This document shows, in pieces, positions 52,541-64,000 of a stretch of 64,000 nt of DNA. Position 1 is the first letter of the stretch. The number at the start of each line of letters is the position of its first letter. Under the pieces are notes generated by a model. That model ran no database searches. It had not been told where the DNA came from and saw only the letters and a list, made by a program, of their open reading frames with translations. This DNA is from Daphnia carinata. Taxonomy: Eukaryota > Arthropoda > Branchiopoda > Diplostraca > Daphniidae. A program made the position numbers and the translations under genes. The stretch lies in the NCBI RefSeq assembly GCF_022539665.2, contig NC_081334.1, positions 930,001 through 994,000 on the forward strand, given 5' to 3'.

Positions 52541-55500
52541 TTTACTGACTTGCAATTTGGAGGAACGTTAACCCAATTCGACGGCTTAATACCACAAATT
52601 GCCTCTTTTTAGGTTTTTTTATGATTCCTTTTCAGATCCTTCACGTTTATATTTCCGTTAGATTACCGTCCAAATAGACAGAAAATTCATTTAAATCGTA
52701 AGCAGAGGCACACCATTACGTGTAGCATCGCTTTCCTCCTTCTTCACCATATAATTAAAACAGCAAAACTACGTTACGCTGTGAGCAACGATTCCAAATC
52801 ACTCCGGCAAAAAGAATATAAAGACAGGAAAATAACTAGTGCACAGCTGGTTGAAAATCGAATGAAAAATGTTTTTTCTGCTTTCCAGTTCATTGTGCCC
52901 ACTTTACGTGTGGTCTAATCAACGACGATTTTTTAAGAAAAGAAAGACAGAAAAAAAAGCCAAGTGCGCACATGTTAATGGACCCGTTTTCTCTTCGTTG
53001 GCTTTTCGTTTATATTACGTCTCATGTCGAACAGAGAAGCGGGAGCAAGGGCGGAGAGCCTATAGTTCGTTTTCTTTTTTTTTTCTTTGGGAATTTTCAC
53101 TCGGTTAAAAGTCTGCAAATAAGAATCGAGTTCAGAACGCTTTAGGCTACACGATCGAACGTGAGAAGAGTGTTAGTCTTGCCTTCTCGCGTGCGGGGTA
53201 GGTGGAGGGAAGGAAAAGAAAAACAACAACTGTTGTGTGTAATAGGAAAGAAAAAAAAGAGAATCAATTGTTGCGTTCGGTTACTTGAAACCCATTTGGA
53301 GAGGCTAACGAGTTGGTCGAACAACAGCGACGTTGTCCCTCCAAGGGTAAAAAAGACTGGCCAAATCAGTTGTGCGTGAGCTATACATGATGGAGAGTTC
53401 AATCTGGAATGCAAATTGATAAACGACGTTTGTTTGCACCGCAAACACGCAATGGCACGCTTCGAAATCGTGTTACACGCAACTGTTGAACACAACTAGC
53501 GAACGGCTCCAACTCAGTTCGCCTTTGCGCGATGTGCAAGATAAACAGAGGGAGAACACGATCGAAAGCTTCAATTACATACCCAAACTGGGATTTTTTT
53601 TTCTTATTCTTTTTCAAAAATGTATATATTTGATTAAATTCTCGTTTCGCTCGTAAGGGCAACTGAATGATGTCGTTGTAAATGAGAAAAGTAATGAAAA
53701 AATCAAGCTGTATCTCAAGATAAGCCGGAGGCAAGCCTCAAGTTTCTTTCGCATTTTGAATTACATATATATTATGTACTGTATATACCTGAAACTTTTG
53801 TGAGAAACAATTTGAAACCACAAATTTTCGGATGTTATCCGTAATCTGTTTGAATAACACAGGACTCCAGTTTTAGTCCTTAAAAAAAAAAAAAAGAAAA
53901 GATATTATCACGTCGGGTCAAGTTACTAATGTCTTATCGGGCACCGTAAGTCTGTCGTCAGATGGTATAACGCGATGGGGAAACCGCTTCTCAGATTTCT
54001 AACCAGTCCAACGATGATCAGTCAATTTTGACGTCATTCCCCCTCGAAAGGAAGAAAAATGAACGCACCTTCGGGATATCGGCGTTCGTTCGTTCAGCAA
54101 TGGCCGACCCGCAGGCTATTTGCGATAAGGGGAGCACGTCAACAATGGAAGAAGGTCTCAAACAGTCAACACCCAGTTCGATTCTATTACTTCAATAACC
54201 TTTTCAGCTACAATGTAATCAAATTTCGGGTTGGCGCCCAAAGAAGACATTTTGATTTAATCCCTACATGAACATTCTGGAAGAATGGCAAAATAAACAA
54301 ACAAACAAAAAGGTCCTGCTTGAACAAAGTAAACCAAAAATCAAGATGCAAAACGAAATGAGGTCCGAAATCTTCCATTGTTATTTACGTTCAATTTTTT
54401 TGGCTTACGATCAAATTCTTCCCGAAGGCTTTTGATCAACCAATTTTGTTTTCCCTTATCAGTTTTTGTTTGACTTTCCCTGGCTTCAACGATGCAGTTA
54501 ACCGCAAAGGAATCACGTTTTTTTTTGTTTTCTTAGTAGAAAGCGCGAGTCTTTTGATGGAAATAGAAGCCACTCTACCATGATGAACAAAACTGGAGCA
54601 ACCCAATAAAAATAAAAATGTTCAATTCAACAACAACAAAATGCGGAACGCCTTCGTTTTTTTCCTTATCAGTGTCCTCCAAAAAATGACGTTAGCTGGC
54701 ATCTTTAGCTCAAAGTTGAACACATTTAGCGTAGCCTATATATATATAAGACGTTACGACAATATCCATATTAACCATACGTGGAGGCGATCATAAAGGA
54801 CGTATAGGCTGGACAACTATCTCAGGGTGATTGATCGACATGGATTTTCCCCCAATGGCCAGTGCTCTTTCATTGTTGAATGCTCACATCTCCTACGTAT
54901 AATACTGATGGTGGCCCCTGCTACGTAAAGCACTCGACGTAGATATAGACAATGCAGTGCGCTTAATCTTAATACTGGCGTTAAGCTATCTTGTTTTACA
55001 GACGCCGCTGGAGATAGCACAAGTTATGCTGCAAATAACGCAAGCCAAAGAACGAGGAAACAAAAGGGGGGCCTATACAAGAAATATAAATCACAAATAT
55101 AGCTCTTCTTCGGTCTACTTTCTACGGAAGAACTACAACTCTTTTTCGTAAAGCAGGGCCATACTCCAGCTCTTGTTGCCGATGCACACCCACGAGTAAA
55201 AAAAAATTCTTAGTGGCAAAACAATGGCCCATTTGCTGCGACGCCCCCGATATATATAAGCGGACTTTTGTCTAGTGGCTTTAGCCAAAAAAGAACTAAA
55301 CAAAACGACTATGTCTGGAAGCCAATACACGAAAATAAAAAAGGCAATAGTAACAAGAATAACAATAATGTGACAGCTGTTGCCTTAAAGAAACATTTTT
55401 CACTGCTCACCCCTACTAATGTCAACAATCATCGTCAGCTATTCTTCTCAAAAATATATAATAAAAGCCAAGACATCCTAAATGGAATGGACGCTTAAGT

Positions 55501-58500
55501 GCAACGGTGACTTTCACATTCCATCGATTTGAAAAAAGAAAATTAAGTGTTGTTTAATAGGGTCTGCATAACTGTTTTTTTTTTTCAATCTTCCTTTAAT
55601 TAGATTAGCGGGGATCGCCCGCATCGACAAAATGCACCTGATTAATGTCAGAAATATTTTAAACTAGCTTAAACATCGGAGCTAAAAATAGGCTATATTT
55701 ACAGACATTTACAATAATTGGACTGTCTTCTACAGCCCATGTGATAAAATTTTTTTTTAATCTTCAATTTTTTAAAACACTATTTTATTTTGGAGTAGTT
55801 TTAAATGGACACGTATCGTAGTGTCTCTATCGCGCATACTCAATCGAGTTAAAAATAAGGACGATGCAAACTTTGGAACGAACACGGCCTAGGAATGGTT
55901 ATTACGCAGAGGAACGAGACGATAGGTTAATAAAGAATGACGAAAGTTGAACAAAAAATAGAGACAAAAATAAACAGCATATCTGCCACGAATAATAGTT
56001 AAGTCCGTATACTCAGCAAAACAATTCGTGAGTTATCGTGAAACACCGCCACGCAACTCTGCCTCTCACTTCCGTTCTACACGATTTACAATTGCCCTCA
56101 TTTCCATTTCTACGAAGACACATAAAATATAAGACGACACAAAAAATCAAATCATATTCATACGCCTACAAATACGAGTTTGATTACATTTCCAAATAGG
56201 TGAATGGACTGTTTTTTATAATCAAAACAAAAAAAAAACCCTCTCTATTTGGTTGGGGCGGGAGAATCGGCTACAATGCTGACGACTCGACCTGATAATC
56301 AGTTGATAGCGACGTTATTCCAGTTACGGTTTGTATACGCAACGTTCACCTACATTTTCAGACTGCCTTTCTCTGTCGGTTGTGTTTCAAAACGACTGGC
56401 CTTCAATCGGCAAAAAGGAACTCGATACGCGCAGCTCGCGCAACGTAATAGAATGAGAAATGCATGTGTTTCGTCGCGCGTGATTATCTACCGTCCATGA
56501 AAAGAGTTAAGAAGCGTAGAATCACGATGAGAATGACATTGGAAATCGCAACTGGGGTGATACCAAAATGAAAGAAAAAAAAAAAAAAAAAAAACGGGGA
56601 ATGACCAATTTCAATATGCGTGAAATCGGTCGAGTTATCTATTGCAATCTTTCCGTTTTCGAAATGTATTGTTCAATTCTCATTTTAACGCCACCCCTTC
56701 CAATTTTTTTTTCTTTTTAAAGAGAAAGCAAAAAGGGCCTTGCGGTAGCGAAAGATGGGCTCTGTTGCAGAATCAGTCGTGGCAGTTATTTCTGTATGTT
56801 TATATCGAGGACAAGCCAATAACCTATCGTGCTGTAACACTAAACTTTTCTTGCCTTTATAGTCACAGCTGTTGTGCGTTTTTTTTTTTTCGAACATTTT
56901 TTTTCGGTTCACTCCCCGGGACCCCGATTTCCATCGCCATTTTGTTCTTGAATTTTTCAATAAAAAAGGAACAAAAAACAAAGTTTTCATCAAGAGGATT
57001 TTTCCTTTTCTTTTTCGTGTTAACGCAGAAAATAAATGAAGGCGAACGTACAACTGAATTACGTTATCGCTCGCAATCGATTCTAGCTCAAACAGGTTGC
57101 GATTGCACAAGTTTCTCCGTTTTCCATAACCAATGCTCAAGCAAGCGTTTTTAGCAATTCCCGTCTCTTTCACACCTTGCAAATTTCCGGCCGAACGTGA
57201 CTGTCATTCAATTTGCGTGAGAAGAATAACACTGGGATTCGGATCGGCTAGAATTATTCACCACGACTTGCAACGTTGTCATCGCTAGATAGTCAACAGC
57301 AGAAAACCTATTGGCAATGCCTCTTGAAACTGGTGTGAAAGCCAAACAGTTCGACAATAAAAAACAAACACAGTTTACGCGTTTGAGAATCTTTCCTTCC
57401 CTCCTTTTTTATTTTGGCTGTCCCAAGGACGGCAATTAAAATCTTGGCTATCTAGACATTTCAAACAGGTTCGATAACACCTGTAGCATTTGCTGATTTC
57501 ATTATAATGGCGGTTCGGCAACCGTCCTTTTCAGATAACTATCTAGGACATTCAAAACGAAGAAGAAGAAGAAGAAGGCTAAGAATCAAATGATTAAAAT
57601 AGTATCTCATCATCACCTTTCTTGGGATGGATCTATCTTTTTTTTCAAATGGAATTTCAAAAGGGCAGGGAAAAGATATCTTTCAGATAGGAATTTAAAA
57701 AAAAAGGCATTAAAAAAAAGGCCGGAAAATTGAACGAACCTCAAACGGCGTGTATAGTAAAGCAATTGGCCCAGCGGCAGCCAAGAGAGAAGAAGCAAAA
57801 GAAAAGAAATAAAAAAGGAGAAAATAATCTAAAGAAGAAAGACAGGCGAGGAGAAAAAAAAAATGAAGGTGTAACATAACTTTCGCATCGTACTGTGACG
57901 ACCAGCACACACACCGTGGATGACGTAGATGCAGGAGGGCTGATGAGGTTTTCTATTATTGCTCTATCTCTATTGGTCCGGCCAATGGCCCGTTATAAAA
58001 ACCTCGAGCCAGCGATGACAGGCTGGATTTACAGAGAGAGCTCTGGCTTGGTCCTACTTTTTACCATCGTATACAATAGTCGGGCTTAACCATCTTCTTC
58101 ACACTATGACTTCCCGCACCCTTCCCTTTATTTTTTTTTCTATATCGTCTTTCGGTCACGCCGGGCAATGCGTGCGGATTCCCAATTTTCTATCCAATAA
58201 TATCTGTCTCTATAAAAAGTCAGCTCTACTCAGCTTTGTTTATGAAGACATTTTCCTTTTTCTTTTGCCTCTTTGCGTATAGGAGGAACTTGCCCCGGCA
58301 AGTCTGGACAACTATAGGCTCCAACTAAATAGATTCAGCCCTCCATATTGCACACACCCCTTCGAGTTCATCTGGTCGCAGCTTTGAATGTGGCCTTTGC
58401 TGGCGAGTACTGAGCGCATTGTAATGTTTCTATTTGGTTTAACTCTTGTTTTCAGTCAGCACGCAAGTTTGAAACACGTCGCCCCACTAAGAAAACTGTA

Positions 58501-61244
58501 TATGCTTATGGGGAGTATAGCGTTTCAGCAAGTTGCTGATCTCCAACCGGTTTGAAAATTATTCCAGCTTTACCTTATTTATTTGATTGTTCGTATCTTG
58601 TTTAAGAAAAAAAAAATGACTAGCACATTTGACAGGTATACATATATACGGCCAACGTGTGTGTAGAGAACGAAACTTCACATGGAAGGAATGTGCCGTT
58701 TGTGTCCACAAAGACAAGTCCTTTAAACAGAAAATGACAAATCAACTTTCATTGGACATGGTTCAATGTTCGACTTAATTGGAACCGTCATGCCGAAATC
58801 GTTGGGACGTGACTGCGAAACGAGAAGAAAGAAAAATTGCACGAGGGCACGTGCCTGGACAACGCGTCCGCCGGATTATTTTTCTTTAGGCCATACGCAC
58901 GATGACACGCTGTAATATTCCAATGAGAAAGTAGTCACCTAATGGCTTTGCTTTTTTCTTTCCCCCTTCTCAAAAATGATTAATATAATCCATATAGAGT
59001 TAAGGGTTTCTATTGTAGTATTTACAGCATAAAGAACACCCCCCCCCCCCTCCCCGGCCAATATTGTCAGAAGGCAAATGGAATGGCAAAGACGGATCAT
59101 TGTTGTCCAGCTGACGTTGCATTTTGCTTGATAAAACAACATTAGGGCACCATATTAGTGCACCAAATTCACTTAAAACATTTTTTTTTGCGGCCTGTGA
59201 TCTTTCTTTTGTGAGGATTCAACCTATGTTTTTCAAGATGGCTGACGTGTTCTCTTATCACCTTTTCTTCGTTGCGTATCTTTATCTATTCAAGTGGTTT
59301 AGCACATCTTTTTTTTCTTGATGTCTTCTTTTTTCTTTCTTTAGCTTCCATTTTTTATCTCGCTCGTTTCACGTGTTACGTTCCATACAGTTAGAATCGT
59401 GGAACTCAGTGTCACATCAATTCGTCTTCCTGATAGCGGTCGGCCACTTGTGAACGCCGCCGTCTGTTCACATATAGCCGTAGCTGGTATACTGCACACG
59501 TAAACATAAGCGATCCAGCAATTTAGTTTCGGCAACGGCCATTAACGTTTGGACCCGATAATCCACTAAATTTTATACCTCTACTTTTTAATAGCATTCT
59601 ATCAACTAAGACCTAAGGTGTCCCTTTCTAATTGAAATAGCGAACCACTTGGGCTATACGTTTTCCTGTTTTTAAATAAAAAAGAGAATCGTCGAAAATC
59701 AATTATTTTGTCAGCTATCGAGTGATTTGTTTCCGTTTGGAGCGCGCGCGTCCACATTGGCATCCCATTAGTGAATTACATCTATTTATTTGACGATGAA
59801 GTGCATGGCCATTGAAGTTCTTTTCGCCGACTGCGAAAGCACTTCGTGGGCAAGTTCTTAGTCAATCAACGGTCCGTTGCGCCATTCGTTATGGCAATAA
59901 ATCAGACGCTTAGCTACACAATAGATTGCGAGTCGTTAAATGACTTACGAGCCAACAGCTCTATATGAATTTGATAGAAAAGTTCCAGTCAATGCTTCTC
60001 CATCGCAATCGTCATTTTAGCGAGCGAGAGAGAAAGCGAAACAAGTAAAATGAACGAGAGACTTTCTAAAAAAGAAAAGAACGTTATTTGAGAGTACGTT
60101 TTGACCAAACCAATTGTTCTTAACAGCCTACTTCACTGGAAAGCTTGTGGCTACGGGTTGGATGTGTAACTTGCGTTATATAACAATAAGAGACACACTT
60201 CAGAATGGAGTGTGTGTGTGGGGGGTACTGCAGTGCCTTTTTGTCAAGAAATGACAGGTATGCAATAATGGCAAGTCAACAGAACAAACAAACAATTTTC
60301 ACTTTAGAAATTCGAGCAATTCATAACCGCACGGGTCAAGCGTCCATGAATCGCATCCGGTATGCATTTAATGCGATAATATCCTATGCTATTCAAAAAT
60401 GTTCCTCACCGCAATGCGACAATAAAAGCAAACAGCTTTTCACGAAAACATGCGGAATGATCCAAATTAGCGATCAATTTCCAAACAAACATAAACCCAG
60501 AAAAACAGGACGGAAATGAAAAGAACATTAGAGAACATCATATCTACCTCTTGAGTGTAAAGAGAGAAGGGGCCAAGTGTGCGAATGGCGAATACTGCTG
60601 GTGTTGAGCGGAAGAATTTGCCACGGCAGCAAAGCGGCGACGGCCAATTGGACTCCGTGGCCGATACTGAGCGCCATTGCTGTGGTTACCACGATCACCC
60701 AGCCCCAGCCGCCTTAACCCATGCAAAATATCAGTTGCAATAAACATTTTTAGCTAAATAGATTCTTCCTTTTTTTTCGTTTTGAAACAACCCGGATTTA
60801 TTTTTGTTTAAATAAAATCCCAGGTGTTGTGTTAATCCTACGCAAATCTATCTGCCAGCAGTGCGTACCCTCTGGATAATAATGCTGCCGGATGGTTGCT
60901 TTCTTGTTGTTGTGTATATTGCGGATGGTGGCGGCCACGTCGGATTTCATCCAGTGATGTGGCATGTGTCGAATGGCCTCGGCCGATTCTCCCGATTGCG
61001 ACAGCTCCAACACACCGGCGTCCAATTGTTTGTTCGACGTCGGAACGGACGACACGGAGCCGGCCACGACGGCCGCGAGATCAACTGACAACGCAGCCGC
61101 AACGGCTGCCGAAGACGCGGCCGCTGACATGGTCACCGGTTCAATGGTGCCCAACAGTAATTCAGTACAGGCCGTCAGGCTGGAATCACGCAGATGACGA
61201 TTACTTGTGCCACTATCGATGCTCTGCGAACGAACCAGAACCAT
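47294..61244 (-). CDS. monocarboxylate transporter-like protein (SLC16/MCT family)
   Basis: Major-facilitator transporter of the MCT family, probably plasma-membrane; substrate unknown. Thirteen coding exons (5'->3'): 61244-60869, 60712-60548, 50176-49991, 49858-49711, 49588-49447, 49377-49243, 49161-49009, 48950-48821, 48704-48567, 48380-48049, 47973-47815, 47733-47665, 47602-47294; 813 residues. A ~120-residue Ser/Ala-rich cytosolic N-terminus ends in HYYPEG. It joins GGWGWVIVVTTAMALSIGHG, the classic MCT signature in membrane span 1. Exon 3 has the span 2-3 loop RRKSTRLTAVFGG. Exon 4 has GIGVGLTRDTATLMVGQYF and KRRREAVEIA. Membrane spans continue to exon 10. A charged tail with QPEEDEDDEPCPP ends the protein. 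Intron 2 is 10.4 kb; phases match across it, but a small missed exon between exons 2 and 3 cannot be excluded. Confidence 0.85.
51072..51097. repeat. poly(C)/poly(T) tract
   Basis: 15 C followed by 11 T inside the transporter intron. Confidence 0.9.
52509..52545. repeat. (TC)n microsatellite and poly(T)
   Basis: About twelve TC units followed by a run of T. Confidence 0.9.
56575..56594. repeat. poly(A) tract
   Basis: Twenty consecutive A within the transporter intron. Confidence 0.9.
57559..57577. repeat. (GAA)n microsatellite
   Basis: Six GAA units. Confidence 0.85.
57972..58001 (+). promoter_or_regulatory. promoter-like CCAAT/TATA cluster inside the transporter intron
   Basis: An inverted pair of CCAAT boxes (ATTGGTCCGGCCAAT, 57972-57986) is followed eight bases later by TATAAAAA (57994-58001) on the + strand, opposite to the host gene. 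A second CCAAT (about 58193) plus TATAAAAAG (58211-58219) combination follows 210 bases on. Either could start an antisense or intronic transcript. Palindromic CCAAT pairs can also arise by chance. Confidence 0.25.
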
Positions 61245-64000
61245 TTCGAGTTCCGTTGTTGTGCAGCCGACTGCACGCAGAATTAAATATGTTCAAATGT
61301 TTCTTACACGTTTTGCAACAGCTGCGCAAAGGTCTGTATAAAATATGTACGATGTTGTATCTACGGTGCGTATCTTTTTGCTTTTATTTTGGAAGTTCAA
61401 AAAAGGAACGAACTGCCACCGGGATTTGGCTGCGTAGTCGGTGCCACCTTATGATTATGCATGGTTTTCGGTAGTACTCTCTGACTATAAACGAAAGGTT
61501 GAATGTAAGCAAGAAAACAAAGAAAACAAAATGGAAATTTTTCGAGAGGGAAAGAGAGCTGAACGAGGTTTTATCACCGTTAAAAAAAACCACAACAACA
61601 ACAAAATGATCAACGTTCGGCCGGAGTTTGATGAAAACTTTTCCCTTTTTTCGTAGGCGATAAGGCCGTAATAGTCGATGCCCGTTGTTCTGTTGTTCTT
61701 TGTTTTCTTGTTACCTGCAGTATAAATATAGTAACCTGTCAAGTGTTGAGGGCCGAGTCACGTCATCGTCTAAGCTCTTGCCTTTATTTATGCTTCGGGT
61801 CAATCGAACCTACTATCACTGTCACACAGCCCAGTTGTAAAACTTGTTGGGTTCTCAAATCGACTTCTCATGTCCACTGCTTTTCTTTAAGCAATAAAAA
61901 AACAAAACAACCAAAGTCATCGAATAAATGTATCTCTTTTTCTTCTTTTTTAACCTTCTCCTTGAAGGTCGTTCACTCTGTTATCTCGCCTAAACGCGAC
62001 AATCTCGAACGGGACAGCCGAAATAAAAATAGGCACCACAAGCCCAATGTGGCGTATTCAAATTTTTCAATCGTTCGAAGGGCAGATTAGAGAATAAGAA
62101 CGGCACTCACGCAGAATAATTCAAACACGGGGAAAAGAGCTGAATGGCGATCAAAGATTCCTGCCCCCGAGAATCCAGCATTTCCTGCCCGTTTTTGTTC
62201 GTCAACTACGAAACTTTGCCTAAATCGTGTGGAATTCTGACGATCGAATCGAAAGCCACTGTGATCATGGCTCCGAACAGATGACCAAATCGGCCGAAAC
62301 GGTTGACCAATCGCAATCGCGCGCAATAGGCGAAATCGTGAAAAAATGTGGGGCGAACGATTCGGTGCGAACTGGCGGACTTGATTGATTTACAACGTTC
62401 ATCGTGTTGAACAGGTGGCACTAAAACGAAGCGACCAGTAAATTCGCCACATTTCCCAATTCGTACTGTGCTGTCAGACACTGTTGAACGTAAAAGAACG
62501 AATGAACCACTGGGTGTAGGTATACGATATCATCAAAATAACACGTCACATTTCTATGGCAGGGAGAACTTTCACTGAAACCGACGGATCAAATCTCGTT
62601 CGTTGACACAACTAGATGAATCGAAAACTAAGCGAAATTGTATAACTCATTCGTAGTGAAAATTGCGAGGTCACAAATGCGCAGTAGCTCGTTGTGTTTG
62701 GACTGGCAGTCGCCAACCGACTGAATCAACTAGAGTGAAGCCATGCCATCTACCTTCCTCGTGCTTATGCCACCTCCCCTCTCTCGCCCTACCTCCTCCA
62801 ATTTTGATTTTCTTTCTTTAGCAAAGTCTCTGACTCGTGAGTTGAGGCTACCGATTTTTAACTTTATGCTTCGCTTAAATTTAACACGACTCGTTTTTTT
62901 GTTTCCCAAAGTTTACCTATGCCACCTTTGTTGTGCAATTTCGAAAACAATCATTCGTAGAATCGTAATTATAAAGACGTTTCTTGGCTGCGGAAAGATT
63001 GAAGATTCGTGCACAATGAATTGTTTGAACGCGTTGATATGCCTTACGAAATTAAAGCGTTCGGTCAGTATTTTTCGAAGAAAAGGTGGAGGCGTTTGCA
63101 TGTATAAGAAACTTTGGCACGATTTTCTGTATATCAGAAGAGCAGTTGGCTTCGATAAAGAAAGTTTCGTGTTCACGTCTTTTTGATAAGCCCACAAACC
63201 TGTTTTGGGGACAAATACGTTAGCTACTTTTGGAACGGTGATTGTACCGGTATCTTAAAATACTTTAAGGAAAGAGGCGAAAAATTCTAAAGAAATGCAT
63301 GTGGCATTTTTCTGTCCTATAGCACTATTTACGAATGTCTTTGTTTGGTCAAACAAAACCTGAAACAAGAAGACGAGGGGAAATGAAAAGACCCGGGAAA
63401 AGCCACACCAAAGGTCGTCATATGCTTGAAATAGAAAAAAAAAAACAATCGGAACGTAATATACAAATGTTTGAGCATCGAGCAGTTTGCCTTGCATGCT
63501 TACCTCTAGGAAGAAGGATCGGATTTAAACTGAAACAAGAGCTTGTCGACAATGACCATGTGGCTGGACAAAAGGCAAAAGAGCTGCGGCCATAAGACAA
63601 GTTGTATTCCATCCGAAATCTTTCGGCTCGTCGTCATCTAATGGCCTCGAGTCAGCACACCAAATACGAGAATGAAAGCCGTTGTATTATAATACCGTAT
63701 TGGCGATGTAGGGAAAAAATTGCGTCTACGAAGAATGTGGTATGCAACAAATTCAGACAAGCGATGAAAAGCGCTTGACAAACGATCAAATAGCAAAGAA
63801 GAAATTTTGAAAATATATGGATACATATATTTTTAACATGAAGAGCAAAAACTGTTTTCTTTATATAGATGAAGTGACCCGATTAACGTTGCATAATACG
63901 AGCACAAAAACACACGTCTTGCATCTACACGACACAGGGCGCATACATATCCAATACATCCATAATGCATGTAATTATACGCACCATAAAAAGATTGGGC
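61245..64000. other. 5' flank of the transporter gene, no supported gene
   Basis: Upstream of the transporter start codon. A TATA-like TATATTTATA on the - strand (61735-61726) may belong to its promoter, but no initiator is evident. Open frames such as 62743-63186 lack domain features. Confidence 0.35.

Larger units (their letters stand above)
50177..60547. other. 10.4 kb intron 2 of the transporter gene
   Basis: No coding exon or RNA gene recognised on either strand. It holds simple repeats (C15T11 at 51072; (TC)n at 52509; A20 at 56575; (GAA)n at 57559; poly(C) at 59039) and several TATA-like sites (about 54738, 55248, 57994, 58211). The longer open frames here (for example 56642-57154, open on both strands) are lysine/phenylalanine-rich and look like by-products of homopolymer tracts. 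Confidence 0.5.

Noticed and set aside
56642-57182. 165-170-codon frames on both strands
   Set aside because: Open on both strands at once because of runs of T and A; composition is Phe/Lys-rich without structure.
62743-63186. 147-codon frame in the 5' flank of the transporter
   Set aside because: No family resemblance, no splice context, and a long opposite-strand frame overlaps it.

Overview
The window is a gene-dense piece of an animal nuclear genome, most likely a crustacean of the Daphnia type. The reasons are compact multi-exon genes with canonical GT-AG introns mostly 55-110 bases long, arthropod-style promoters, and clear metazoan gene families (Scm, CRH-binding protein, Cep152/Asterless, taxilin, RNF13, MCT, AGPAT). 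This is an inference from gene content and structure; no sequence match was run. I assembled gene models by hand from splice sites, reading phase and family motifs. Each complete model closes to an integer number of codons.

Left block (about 2.4-36.3 kb), packed genes. CRH-binding protein (+, 2674-5184) converges on a Cep152/Asterless-like centriole protein (-, 8993-5828). Then come an LPA acyltransferase, copy A (+, 10816-13204), the Polycomb protein Scm (+, 15065-17900) and a MEAK7/TLDc gene (-, 21446-18486) with two alternative C-terminal exon cassettes. A membrane-anchored GMC oxidoreductase (+, 22523-25342) follows, then acyltransferase copy B (-, 27528-25687), acyltransferase copy C (+, 29346-31067), taxilin (-, 33489-31744) and an RNF13/Goliath-type E3 ligase (+, 34548-36281). 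The three acyltransferases bracket the GMC gene and share catalytic motifs, but their introns have diverged.

Middle block (36.3-47.3 kb), gene-poor. It holds a 425 bp hAT-like element with perfect 13 bp terminal inverted repeats and an 8 bp target duplication, and a spliced, apparently non-coding + strand transcript (about 38.0-39.7 kb). A 342 bp inverted-repeat element sits beside a GACGAGGACGGCGAT minisatellite. There is also a scatter of CTCF-like motifs (YAGRKGGC type), six of them clustered at 43.78-43.94 kb. No convincing protein-coding gene was found here.

Right block (47.3-64 kb), one large gene. A monocarboxylate-transporter (SLC16) gene runs on the - strand from 61244 to 47294 in 13 coding exons, with a 10.4 kb intron separating exons 2 and 3. 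That intron and the 5' flank contain mostly simple repeats, TATA-like sites and non-conserved open frames.

The genes are unrelated housekeeping, signalling and chromatin genes, not a pathway cluster. The exception is the acyltransferase trio, which probably arose by local duplication.
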